This document shows, in pieces, positions 1 through 7,187 of a stretch of 17,184 nt of DNA. A model generated the notes under the pieces. That model did no database searches. It was not told the DNA's origin and worked only from the letters and a program-made list of their open reading frames with translations. Location: positions 1-17,184 of the forward strand of contig DAOUMU010000190.1 in assembly GCA_034409055.1 (NCBI GenBank), given 5' to 3'. The DNA comes from DAOUMU01 sp034409055. Lineage in GTDB: Bacteria > Chloroflexota > Anaerolineae > 4572-78 > J111. How positions within the stretch are numbered: position 1 is the stretch's first letter; each line of letters begins with the position of its first letter. The position numbers and the translations under genes are program-made.

Positions 1-58
1 TATCCGCTGTGAGCATCGGAAGCATACTGATGTACTCCGCACTTGTTCTAAACATGAG

Positions 59-230
59 CCCAAAAGTTTTTAGGGTAAAGGCTGGTAACTCTGCCCTGCT
101 CGTAGCGGGTCCGTCCCACAGGGAGGCAGCAAAGCTGCACAGGTCTTCGCACTGACCCGCGTATTTACCGGGGCAAAGCCGTCTGGTCACGGACCAGACG
201 GGAGCAAGAATTACCCTAAAAACTTATGGG
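59..230. ncRNA. Candidate structured RNA / foldback element (172 bp)
   Basis: Seen directly: 20-bp arms at 59-78 and 211-230 are inverted copies with one mismatch (core AAGTTTTTAGGGTAA). Between them many segments are complementary: GCGGGTC 105-111 with GACCCGC 154-160; TCCC 114-117 with GGGA 121-124 around ACA; GCAGC 126-130 with GCTGC 134-138 around AAA; and a 10-bp hairpin 179-188/192-201 with a 3-nt loop. Two further 5-bp pairings, GGTAA 84-88 with TTACC 165-169 and TGCCC 92-96 with GGGCA 171-175, cross each other and would form a pseudoknot. This density of pairing in a non-coding stretch suggests a structured RNA, or a MITE-like foldback. Which strand is transcribed is unknown. I see no transposase gene, no clear target-site duplication and no reading frame. 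The HEARO/omega-RNA class is one family to test, but I cannot confirm membership. Confidence 0.45.
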
Positions 231-238
231 AAGCAGCA

Positions 239-333
239 CTAAGTACAAACGCATAAATCTTTAGGGGCAAAATCGCCAAAATCCCGAAAGAATCCGCAAT
301 ACAAACCCGAAGAACTTTTGCGATTGTACTTAG
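239..333. repeat. 10-bp perfect inverted repeat in gene-free left end
   Basis: CTAAGTACAA at 239-248 is the exact reverse complement of TTGTACTTAG at 324-333. It lies between the 59-230 element and the 3' end of the ABC ATPase gene. The 75-bp interior is A/C-rich with no reading frame. It could be a second stem of the neighbouring element, or a transcript end for the minus-strand operon, although it has no T-run. Apart from these two foldbacks I see nothing in 1-352. Confidence 0.45.
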
Positions 334-352
334 CAAGTAGCTCTCCCCCTGA

Positions 353-1072
353 TCACTGCCCACTGTCCACTACCCACTGCCCATCGACTACTTCGGTGTG
401 GATGACCCCATCCAGGAGATGGATGGTTCGATCGGCGAACTCGGCCATGCGGGGGTCGTGAGTGACAAAGATCACGGTTTTACCCTGCTCCTGGTTCAGT
501 TGGCGAATGAGGCGCATGACTTCAAAGCCGGTTTCAGAGTCGAGGTCACCGGTGATCTCATCACCGATGACAATGGGCGGATCATTGGCCAGGGCCCGGG
601 CAACGGCGACCCGCTGCTGCTGGCCCCCCGAGAGTTCGCTGGGGTAGTGGTCCATGCGATCGGCCAACCCTACCTGTTCCAACAGCATGGCCACGCGCTT
701 TTTCCGGGCTTTGCGCCTGAGCCGGCCCGCCAGGACCATCGGGGCTTCAACGTTCTCAAAAGCGGTAAAGTTACTGAGCAGGTTAAAAGTTTGAAAGATA
801 AAGCCCAATTTCTCCAACCGTAAACGGGCCACCCGCTCCTCTTTCATAGAGACCACATTTTGCCCATCAATGACAATGTGCCCTCGACTGGGCTCATCTA
901 GCCCCCCCAGCAGGTTGAGCAGAGTGGTTTTACCAGAACCACTGGGGCCCATCAAGCATAACATCTCGCCCTGGGCCACGTCGATGGTTACCCCCCGTAG
1001 CGCCGGCACAGCCTCTTTCCCCATCAAATAGCTTTTGTGAACATTCTCTACGTGAATAATCGGAGCAGTCAT
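353..1072 (-). CDS. ABC transporter ATP-binding protein, LolD/MacB type
   Basis: The 239-residue protein is a complete ABC ATPase that would energise export or lipoprotein/peptide extrusion together with a MacB/FtsX-type permease at the inner membrane. Visible motifs are Walker A GPSGSGKTT (residues 42-50), Q-loop FIFQ (Gln94), signature LSGGQQQR (147-154), Walker B ending IVIGDE (Asp171, catalytic Glu172), the D-loop region TGDLD and the switch His205. The usual ADEPTGNLD stretch reads GDEITGDLD here; the catalytic Glu is kept, so activity is expected. The start ATG at 1072 has GGTGA about 8 nt upstream. No permease lies beside it: the next 350 nt downstream are non-coding, so its partner is either beyond the window or unlinked. 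It is 81 nt downstream of the response regulator on the same strand and may be co-transcribed. The last codons fall in a CCCACTG-like low-complexity repeat (about 355-384), giving an unusual C-terminal tail. Substrate unknown. Confidence 0.93.
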   Translation of the reverse strand: MTAPIIHVENVHKSYLMGKEAVPALRGVTIDVAQGEMLCLMGPSGSGKTTLLNLLGGLDEPSRGHIVIDGQNVVSMKEERVARLRLEKLGFIFQTFNLLSNFTAFENVEAPMVLAGRLRRKARKKRVAMLLEQVGLADRMDHYPSELSGGQQQRVAVARALANDPPIVIGDEITGDLDSETGFEVMRLIRQLNQEQGKTVIFVTHDPRMAEFADRTIHLLDGVIHTEVVDGQWVVDSGQ

Positions 1073-1153
1073 AGACCGTCACCTGATGGATTCTGGATTT
1101 TAGAATACCACAAACATCGGTTAAAAACAATCTCGATACCGCTACCGAACTTC

Positions 1154-2818
1154 TTACTCATTGGCCTGGCAGTCAAGCAGCTCGTCGTTAACAATCGCCT
1201 CCTGTAGCCGGCGGGTGGCCGGGGTGGGACTTTCCCCAAACAGTTCTTCAAAGAGCTTGAGACAATCCCGATAAACTTTAAGGGCCTGACCCTTTTCGCC
1301 GTTGCAGTAATGGAAACGCATCAGGCGGCGATAGACACTTTCCAGCAAGGGGTCTTTACGCAGAGCGACCTCACAGGCATCGATGGCCTGGGTATATTGT
1401 TTCAGGGCCGCGTAGGCATCGGCCAGGTGAATGAGTAGATCCCGGAATTGATTGGTAATCTCCCGTCGGATGTCGATGGCCCAATCAACGTAGCGATCCT
1501 CGGCCAAAAAATCACCCCGATAAAGAGCCCATCCTTTTTCCAGTTCGGCTACGGCCTCGGCCCATTGTTCGGCTCGGACCAGTTCCTGGCCACGACGTAA
1601 GTGTTGGCGAAAATCGATCAGGTCCCAGGTAACGCGACCACTTAACTCAAAAAAGTAACCCGTGGCGCTGCGCAAAATAAAGTTCGAGTCGCGTGGCTCA
1701 ATATCTGGTTCCAGCGTACGGCGAGCATTGCTAATAAGAGGTAATAATTTCTTGCGTCCGCTCTCTTCGTCGGAGTCAGGCCATAGGTGGGTGATCAGTT
1801 CGTCGGCGGCCACGGCCCGTCCGCCGCGCCCCCGGCGGACCAGTAGCAACTTAACCACGGTCTCGGCCTGGGGGCGCTCCCAAACTTCGATGGCCTGATC
1901 ATCACGCCACAGGCGAAACTGGCCAAAGGTTTGAATACGCAGTTCCGGAGCCTGGGTAGCCTGGGCCACGGCCGCTTTGATGACCTCCGGTGTAAAGCGT
2001 TGCTTTTCCACAAAGTCGATGATGGGATAGCGTTTCAACAAATCGGCCACGTCGCCGGGGCCGGCCCGACCGCTGAGAATGAGTACCTTCGTTTTGGGCC
2101 GCGTTTCGACCAGGTGATCGAGCAGTAGCCACCCTTCACTGGAAGGAAGGGGTAAATCGACTTGCTGCAGCTTCAGATCCAGAATGACCAGGTGGAAGCT
2201 CTCCCGTTCCAACTCCTGGAGCGCCTCTGGCGCGTTACGGGCCACTCGCCAAAAGTATCCGGCCTCATCCAGGACAGTGGCCACAATATTTTGCCAATCT
2301 TCACGGTTTTCTACCAGCAATACCCGGGGACAGCCGATCGCCTTGTCTGGGGGGGGAGGGATGAGTCGAAACGGCATCTCTGGGGCAGATTGTTGGCCCT
2401 GCCTATCACCACTTGGCTCAGGCTCGCCCGGCCCGCCCATCAGTTCGCGAATCAAGTAACTGAACTCGGCCGGGTCCCAATTTTCTTTAAACAGGACAGG
2501 CGCACCGGGATAGAGTTGTTGCAGGCTTGCCTTTAAATCACGGGTGAGAGAGCCGGTTACAATCATAATCGGTATCGCCGGTTGAGTGTCGCAGATACTC
2601 TGGATGACTCTGAGACCGTCGCGATTGAAGCGGTTGGTGATATCCAGCACCGGATCGATGATGGCTAACTTGAATTTGTGTGACTTCAGGGCGGCCATCG
2701 CCTCTTCATAAGAGGTAGCCGGGTGAGGGGCATGTCCCGCCCGCACCAGCGACCGGCACAAAATCTTCTGCCAGTCGGCCCGGTCTTCTACCACCAAAAT
2801 ATGAGACTGATCGGTCAT
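1154..2818 (-). CDS. Response regulator: two receiver domains + BTAD (SARP-type) transcription factor
   Basis: With a start at 2818 the protein has 554 residues. Receiver 1 (about 5-128) has acidic pair Glu11-Asp12, phosphoacceptor Asp55, Thr88 and Lys111. Receiver 2 (about 163-283) has phosphoacceptor Asp214, Ser and Lys in the expected places, but its pocket reads Glu170-Asn171, so metal binding may be weakened. From about residue 290 (ELRIQTFGQFRLW) a winged-helix DNA-binding part is followed by a TPR-like BTAD domain (about 390-545, Trp-rich, with YRGDFL). This is the SARP-like activator architecture. I chose 2818 because GGGAG lies about 9 nt upstream and the receiver starts at once; the ORF is open to 3001, but the extra 61 residues match no receiver sequence and overlap the foldback region. 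It lies downstream of the GAF histidine kinase on the same strand, its likely phosphodonor. Targets unknown. Confidence 0.9.
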   Translation of the reverse strand: MTDQSHILVVEDRADWQKILCRSLVRAGHAPHPATSYEEAMAALKSHKFKLAIIDPVLDITNRFNRDGLRVIQSICDTQPAIPIMIVTGSLTRDLKASLQQLYPGAPVLFKENWDPAEFSYLIRELMGGPGEPEPSGDRQGQQSAPEMPFRLIPPPPDKAIGCPRVLLVENREDWQNIVATVLDEAGYFWRVARNAPEALQELERESFHLVILDLKLQQVDLPLPSSEGWLLLDHLVETRPKTKVLILSGRAGPGDVADLLKRYPIIDFVEKQRFTPEVIKAAVAQATQAPELRIQTFGQFRLWRDDQAIEVWERPQAETVVKLLLVRRGRGGRAVAADELITHLWPDSDEESGRKKLLPLISNARRTLEPDIEPRDSNFILRSATGYFFELSGRVTWDLIDFRQHLRRGQELVRAEQWAEAVAELEKGWALYRGDFLAEDRYVDWAIDIRREITNQFRDLLIHLADAYAALKQYTQAIDACEVALRKDPLLESVYRRLMRFHYCNGEKGQALKVYRDCLKLFEELFGESPTPATRRLQEAIVNDELLDCQANE

Positions 2819-2863
2819 AGCTCGTTTCTCCCAAAGATTACGTTGTATCCTCTTCAAAAGTAA

Positions 2864-3058
2864 GGGCGAGGCAAGTCGGGACGTAGCTTGTTTGTTTCGA
2901 CTCATTACCCGACATTGGAAATCAGAAACCAGGTTTTTCACTGACAAAGGTCCTTGAATTGGCTTAGAGTGCTCGAAAAACAACCATTTTGGCTTGCTCA
3001 AGAGATAAAAGACCTGGTTTCTCTGCCCGTGTCAGGTAGTGAAATCCGACTTGCCTCG
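2864..3058. repeat. Foldback between kinase and regulator; block A of a repeat also found at 7023
   Basis: CGAGGCAAGTCGG (2867-2879) and CCGACTTGCCTCG (3046-3058) are a perfect 13-bp inverted pair. Nested inside is a second pair, AGAAACCAGGT near 2927 and ACCTGGTTTCT near 3011. The left end, 2864-2900, occurs a second time, identical over 37 bp, at 7023-7059; the right end, 3043-3056, recurs at 7067-7080. The region lies in the 243-nt gap between the kinase stop and the regulator start. As minus-strand RNA it could form a long stem acting as a terminator, attenuator or processing signal that sets kinase versus regulator levels. A MITE-like origin is the alternative. Confidence 0.6.
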
Positions 3059-3061
3059 TGC

Positions 3062-5833
3062 CTACGCTGGTTGCAAAGTAACGACAAAGGTCGTGCCCTC
3101 GTCTACAAAACTGGTAAAGTCAATCCGTCCGTCGAATTGATGAATAAACGTTTCCACTAACCACAAGCCAAGCCCTAACCCATCTTTGCCGGAAACGCCT
3201 GGCGCAAACACATGTGCTTGCAGTTCGGGCGGGATACCGGGACCATTATCGGCAATGGTAATTTCAACTTCGCCCTTAGACGTGCGACACGTCCTGACCT
3301 GAATTTCTCCGCCCGTTTGGGCCAGGGCTTGCACAGAGTTGGACAGTAAATTGTAGAAAACTGTTTCCAGGCGCTCGGCATCGGCCTTAACCAGGGGGAG
3401 GGCTACCCCATAGTGCTGGCTCGAATGCACGTTTTCGGGCCACCAGCAGCTTTGCATGGCCTTATCCAGGCAGCAGTGCACGTCAATGGGGGCCAAATCT
3501 GGTGGATCAAGGGGCACCCGTAATTTACGAATCAGTTCGATGGCTTCTTCCGCATTTTGTCGAATCTGGCCTATTTCTTCTTGAAATTCGACCAGAGAGT
3601 GGGCAGGATCAGACCGGATCGCATGTTCCATAGTTGAGGCCCAAACCCGAATAGCACCGACGATATTGTTCATCGTATGGGCCATATCCAGGATGACCGC
3701 AGCCATGGTCCCTCGTGTTTCGGCGGCAATGCGTCGCTGTTGCTCGTCGGCCAGATGATGGTAAGCCTGTACCCGTTCGTCAAAGAGACGGGCGTTATGA
3801 ATGGCAATAGCCGCCCACCGGGTAAATTCAACCAACAAGTTTTGGTGATATAGGGCAAATGGCTGGCCGTCGATTTTGTTCAACACCTCAACCACTCCAA
3901 TGACCTGGCCTTCAACTTTAAGCGGAACACATAAAATAGAGTGAGCCTCGTAACCGGTTTCGTGGGTGACCTGACGCAAGTAACGAGGATCGTTGAGGGT
4001 ATCGTTAACCAGGGCCAGTTGATCGTTGGCCGCCACCCAACCGGCAATGCCCTGCCAGGGAGCGGGCAGCCGAATGTCGGCGTCGCCTTCATTGCTGTAG
4101 CGTAGGACCAGTTCGTTGGTGTCGGGATCGATCAAAAAAACGGAGGTGCGTTCGGTTTCCAACATAACGTTAACGCTTTCGATGATCACTTTTAAAACGT
4201 GGGCCAGGTCCAGGCTGCTGGTTAAGGCGCTGCCGATTTCGTTGAGATAGGCCAGGTGTATGGTTTGGGTTTGCACCTGGTTGTAATGAGTCGCTTTTTG
4301 TACCGTCAGGCCAACGATATGGGCGATGCTAATCAACAAGCTGGTTTCCTCCGCGCTGTAAGTGTGGGGGGCGGTATGCATCACCACCAGCGTACCGCTG
4401 ATTTCCTGGCCTGTCTTAATCGGAGCCAGGGCCAAAGATTTGATGCCAGCGGCGAACAGGACCGCACTTTCTGCCCGGTTTTGTGCCGGGTGCGCCTCGT
4501 CGATAACCAGAACCTCATGCACCTGGTCACTGAGGACCAGGGCCGAGAGGTCACTTAAAGCCCGTTGCTGCTGTTCGGCCAGGCCGGGCTCCGATGACAG
4601 TCCTCGGCTGACCTGAACCGGGAGCAAATCGGTTTGGGGTCGATCATTGATCAGCCTGATCGCCCCGGCCTCTGCCTTTAGCATCTCCAAGGATTTCTCG
4701 ACGCCGGTGTTGAGAACGGTGGACAAATCCAGGGTGCTGTTTAGGGCCAGGGCCAACTCGTTAAGCGCTCGCAGTTGGCGGGCCTGGTTCGCTTCCTGAA
4801 AGAGACGAGCGTTCTCAATGGCGATGGTGGCCGAGGCGGCGAAGGCCGAGAGAAGGGCAATATCACCCGAATCAAATCCAAAGGGGCTCTTTTTGTTGAG
4901 TGCCTCCAGCACGCCTAAGACCCGTCCGTCCAGTTTCAGGGGGACGCATAGCAGCGAGCGGGTGGTGAAACCGGTTTCCACTTCGCCAAACCAATCTGGA
5001 TCCTGGCTCACGTCGCTGATACAGGCCAGTTCGCCCGTCAAGACAACCCGGCCGGCAATGCCCTGGTCTTTCCGTAAACGCGTGGGAATGTTAATCCGCT
5101 GTCCGTTAGAGATGGAGATGGCAAAAGTCAATTCAGCCGTGGTCTCATCCAGGAGCATCACCGAGCCGGTTTCCACGTTCAACATGCGAGTAGCTTCGTG
5201 AACAATACGGGTTAACACTTCATCCAGATCGAGCACCTGCACCACGCTGCGGCTCAATTCATTCAGCCGGGTCAGTTCTTCAATCTGGCGTTGATGTTGT
5301 TGGGCCCGGTTAATAGCCAGGGCGGCCTGGTTGGCAAAGGCGCTGAGAAAGTCCAAATCGCTCTGCCCGAAAATGCCCCGTTTGGGATGGTCGATGTAAA
5401 TCAGGCCGACCAACCGGGTTTCTATTTTGAGCGGCACAGCCAGCACCGACCGCACATTCTGGAGGGTAGCGGTACTGGTGATACCCTCGTAGCGCTGATC
5501 GACGGGCAGGTCTACAACCAGGCGAGGTTCGCCCTGGTCCAATACATCTTTGATGACCGTGGTGCTGACAAATTTGAGGGCCTGTTCCAGGCGTGGCTGA
5601 TCCGGTTCTTTGCCCCGGACCATGGCCACTCGTTGCAGTTTTTGCTCGTGGCCATCGCTCAAAAGCAGCAGTCCCCGGTATCCCCCCGTCAGGCTTAAAG
5701 CCCGGTCAACGACAAACTCCAGGAGTTCTTGTAATTCATAGACAGAGTTCATCCGCCCGATGAGTTCGTATAAACTCTTCAGTCGCTCCAGGGTCATATT
5801 CTGTTCGGGCGTATCAAGCGCGTCGGAGATCAT
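3062..5833 (-). CDS. Cytoplasmic sensor histidine kinase with four GAF domains
   Basis: 923 residues without a signal peptide or membrane span, so a soluble sensor. Four GAF-like domains follow each other (about 20-180, 190-350, 355-520, 525-685). GAF1, 2 and 4 carry the typical SVLAVPLK / SLLCVPLK / SILCVPLK strands followed by VxGVxExLNK-like segments; GAF3 is more divergent. The dimerisation/phosphoacceptor segment is AVILDMAHTMNNIVGAIR with His719; the residue after His is Thr rather than the usual Glu, and the motif is H-x-x-N-N. The ATPase domain has an N-box around NLLSNSVQAL (about 828-837), G1 box DNGPGIP (Asp862) and G2 box GLGLGLW (about 885-891). All expected catalytic boxes are present. 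It begins 2 nt after the MBL hydrolase stop, so translation is probably coupled, and it precedes the BTAD regulator. The ligand or chromophore of the GAF domains cannot be read from sequence. Confidence 0.93.
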   Translation of the reverse strand: MISDALDTPEQNMTLERLKSLYELIGRMNSVYELQELLEFVVDRALSLTGGYRGLLLLSDGHEQKLQRVAMVRGKEPDQPRLEQALKFVSTTVIKDVLDQGEPRLVVDLPVDQRYEGITSTATLQNVRSVLAVPLKIETRLVGLIYIDHPKRGIFGQSDLDFLSAFANQAALAINRAQQHQRQIEELTRLNELSRSVVQVLDLDEVLTRIVHEATRMLNVETGSVMLLDETTAELTFAISISNGQRINIPTRLRKDQGIAGRVVLTGELACISDVSQDPDWFGEVETGFTTRSLLCVPLKLDGRVLGVLEALNKKSPFGFDSGDIALLSAFAASATIAIENARLFQEANQARQLRALNELALALNSTLDLSTVLNTGVEKSLEMLKAEAGAIRLINDRPQTDLLPVQVSRGLSSEPGLAEQQQRALSDLSALVLSDQVHEVLVIDEAHPAQNRAESAVLFAAGIKSLALAPIKTGQEISGTLVVMHTAPHTYSAEETSLLISIAHIVGLTVQKATHYNQVQTQTIHLAYLNEIGSALTSSLDLAHVLKVIIESVNVMLETERTSVFLIDPDTNELVLRYSNEGDADIRLPAPWQGIAGWVAANDQLALVNDTLNDPRYLRQVTHETGYEAHSILCVPLKVEGQVIGVVEVLNKIDGQPFALYHQNLLVEFTRWAAIAIHNARLFDERVQAYHHLADEQQRRIAAETRGTMAAVILDMAHTMNNIVGAIRVWASTMEHAIRSDPAHSLVEFQEEIGQIRQNAEEAIELIRKLRVPLDPPDLAPIDVHCCLDKAMQSCWWPENVHSSQHYGVALPLVKADAERLETVFYNLLSNSVQALAQTGGEIQVRTCRTSKGEVEITIADNGPGIPPELQAHVFAPGVSGKDGLGLGLWLVETFIHQFDGRIDFTSFVDEGTTFVVTLQPA

Positions 5834-5835
5834 CG

Positions 5836-6780
5836 TTATATCTCTAAACTCAAACCATCATAGGCAATCAGTACTTCGCAAGCGCGATGACGATGTACCA
5901 GGTAAGCCTCGGCCTGCTCTTTAGCCTGCCAAATTTTTTCATCGGTACTGGTGGGGTCGTGATGGAACAGGGCCAACCGTTTGACGTCGGCCCGGTAAGC
6001 CAGTTCAGCCCCCATCATGGCTGTGCTGTGCCCCCAATCCGGTTTATCCAGGGCTTCGGTCAGACTGTACTGGGCATCAAAGATCAATAAATCAGCCTCC
6101 TGAAAAAATTGTACGTAACGTTCGGTGTTGGCCGGGTCTACCCGTTTATACTCCGAGTCAGTGGCCAGCACCAGGCAAGATTGGCCATCTTCAAGACGAT
6201 AGCCATAGGTTACACCAGGATGAGACAGGCGCAGCGGATACACCTTAAAGTTGCCGATACGGTTCCATTGATTGGCCTTGATCTCTCTAAACTCAAGCGT
6301 AGCGTTCATATAACTGACCGGTACCGGGAAAAAGGTAGCCTCCTGCTGCTGAACCAGGCGGTCAGCCATATCAGCGAAAGGACTGTACAGCGTAAAATGA
6401 TTATAGGGAATAAAAGCCGGTTGAAAAAAAGGGAAGCCTTGAATATGGTCCCAATGTGTATGGGTGATCAGCATATCGGCCCGTTGGTGGCCCCGGGCAA
6501 AGCCGTTCCGCATCAACTCAAGCCCTAATAGGCGTAAACCAGAACCGGCGTCGATAATCAAAAGCTGGTCACCAGAGCGTACCTCCAGACAGGTGGTATC
6601 GCCACCAATGGTGTTCTGCACAGTAAAGGGCAGACGCTCCACGTATCGTTTCAGGATCGCTTTGTCAGTCAGGTCCAGACCGGCCGCCCCTTCTAAAGCC
6701 CGACAAATTTTTTGCTTGATGGCTGCGGTGGGAAGGGGGGTGGGAATGGACCCCCGGGTTCCCCAAAATTTGACATACAT
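5836..6780 (-). CDS. MBL-fold metallohydrolase (possible cyclic-nucleotide phosphodiesterase or phosphonate-type)
   Basis: 314 residues, metallo-beta-lactamase fold. The metal-binding HTHWDH motif is at residues 107-112, His187 is in RLSHPGVTYGYRLE, Asp208 in LATDSE, Asp235 in IFDAQYS, His251 in WGHST, and a His pair lies at 273-274 (LFHHDP). All ligands for a two-metal site are present. The N-terminus KFWGTRGSIPTP and the overall pattern match the RNase Z/PhnP-like branch, whose members cleave phosphodiesters including cyclic nucleotides. Substrate is therefore inferred only broadly. It is the first gene of the minus-strand unit, 2 nt before the kinase, and might remove or make a ligand sensed by the GAF domains; that link is inference. 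A TATAAT-like box lies about 55 nt upstream. Confidence 0.88.
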   Translation of the reverse strand: MYVKFWGTRGSIPTPLPTAAIKQKICRALEGAAGLDLTDKAILKRYVERLPFTVQNTIGGDTTCLEVRSGDQLLIIDAGSGLRLLGLELMRNGFARGHQRADMLITHTHWDHIQGFPFFQPAFIPYNHFTLYSPFADMADRLVQQQEATFFPVPVSYMNATLEFREIKANQWNRIGNFKVYPLRLSHPGVTYGYRLEDGQSCLVLATDSEYKRVDPANTERYVQFFQEADLLIFDAQYSLTEALDKPDWGHSTAMMGAELAYRADVKRLALFHHDPTSTDEKIWQAKEQAEAYLVHRHRACEVLIAYDGLSLEI

Positions 6781-6835
6781 AGCTCAACTCTATCCAGGTC
6801 AGTAGGTAATATGCTTTCAACAGTAAACTGTAATT

Positions 6836-6869
6836 ATTATACCTTATGATTGTTGCAAAAACCTTGCAA
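6836..6869 (-). promoter_or_regulatory. Putative promoter and TTGCAA repeat for the MBL-kinase unit
   Basis: On the minus strand a perfect TATAAT (6836-6841) lies 55 nt before the MBL start. There is no good -35 hexamer at 16-18 bp. Instead two copies of the self-complementary hexamer TTGCAA (6864-6869 and 6853-6858, 5 bp apart) occupy the -24 to -40 zone. This arrangement suggests an activator-dependent promoter or a dimer operator. Inference from pattern only. Confidence 0.4.
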
Positions 6870-6904
6870 ATGGTCCTGGTTGGCTAATACATTAGTCCTA
6901 TCGC

Positions 6905-7020
6905 AACTACCAAGCCACCCTCCCGCAGATTACAATTGACGGCCTTTTCAAGACAAAATATCTGGCAACTACCCATTTTAGCCTCTAAAAGCGGCTAAAC
7001 CTGCGGGAGGGCAGGTAGTT
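6905..7020. repeat. Foldback element at the edge of the mosaic zone
   Basis: Arms AACTACC + CCCTCCCGCAG (6905-6911, 6918-6928) pair with CTGCGGGAGGG + GGTAGTT (7001-7011, 7014-7020): 18 bp in all with a small asymmetric bulge. An inner hairpin, TTTAGCC 6977-6983 with GGCTAAA 6993-6999, sits in the loop. GCAACTACC also recurs as a direct repeat at 6903 and 6965. The element ends 2 bp before the duplicated kinase-tail block at 7023. It could be a miniature element that seeded the rearrangement, or a bidirectional terminator. No gene is present in 6781-7022. Confidence 0.55.
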
Positions 7021-7022
7021 AC

Positions 7023-7187
7023 GGGCGAGGCAAGTCGGGACGTAGCTTGTTTGTTTCGATACCACCAATCCGACTTGCCTTACCCCTACGCTGGTTGCAA
7101 GGTAATGACAAAGGTCGTGCCCTCGTCTGCAAAACTGGTAAAGTCAATCCGTCCGTCAAATTGTAGAAAACTGTTTCCAGGCGCTCG
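7023..7187 (-). pseudogene. Partial second copy of the GAF kinase 3' end and its downstream flank
   Basis: Three blocks align in order to the region at 2864-3377: 7023-7059 to 2864-2900 (identical), 7067-7157 to 3043-3133 (few differences), and 7158-7187 to 3348-3377 (identical). About 142 bp of the original are replaced by 7 bp at the first join, and 214 bp are missing at the second, where the two sides share the short word AATTG. The middle block still encodes FDGRIDFTSFADEGTTFVITLQPA in two parts on the minus strand and keeps the stop (7086-7088). Nothing upstream completes a kinase, so this is a non-functional remnant. Its position just beyond the MBL gene fits a decayed tandem copy of the whole kinase/MBL unit. 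Confidence 0.85.

Noticed and set aside
355..390. CCCACTG-like short repeats at the ABC gene end as a mobile-element end
   Set aside because: Only a few imperfect units; low-complexity sequence explains them.
398..823. Plus-strand 141-codon ORF opposite the ABC ATPase
   Set aside because: Shadow of a clear minus-strand gene with all ABC motifs.
2819..3001. Longer N-terminus of the BTAD regulator
   Set aside because: It overlaps the foldback, lacks receiver-like sequence and a good ribosome site; the start at 2818 has GGGAG in place.
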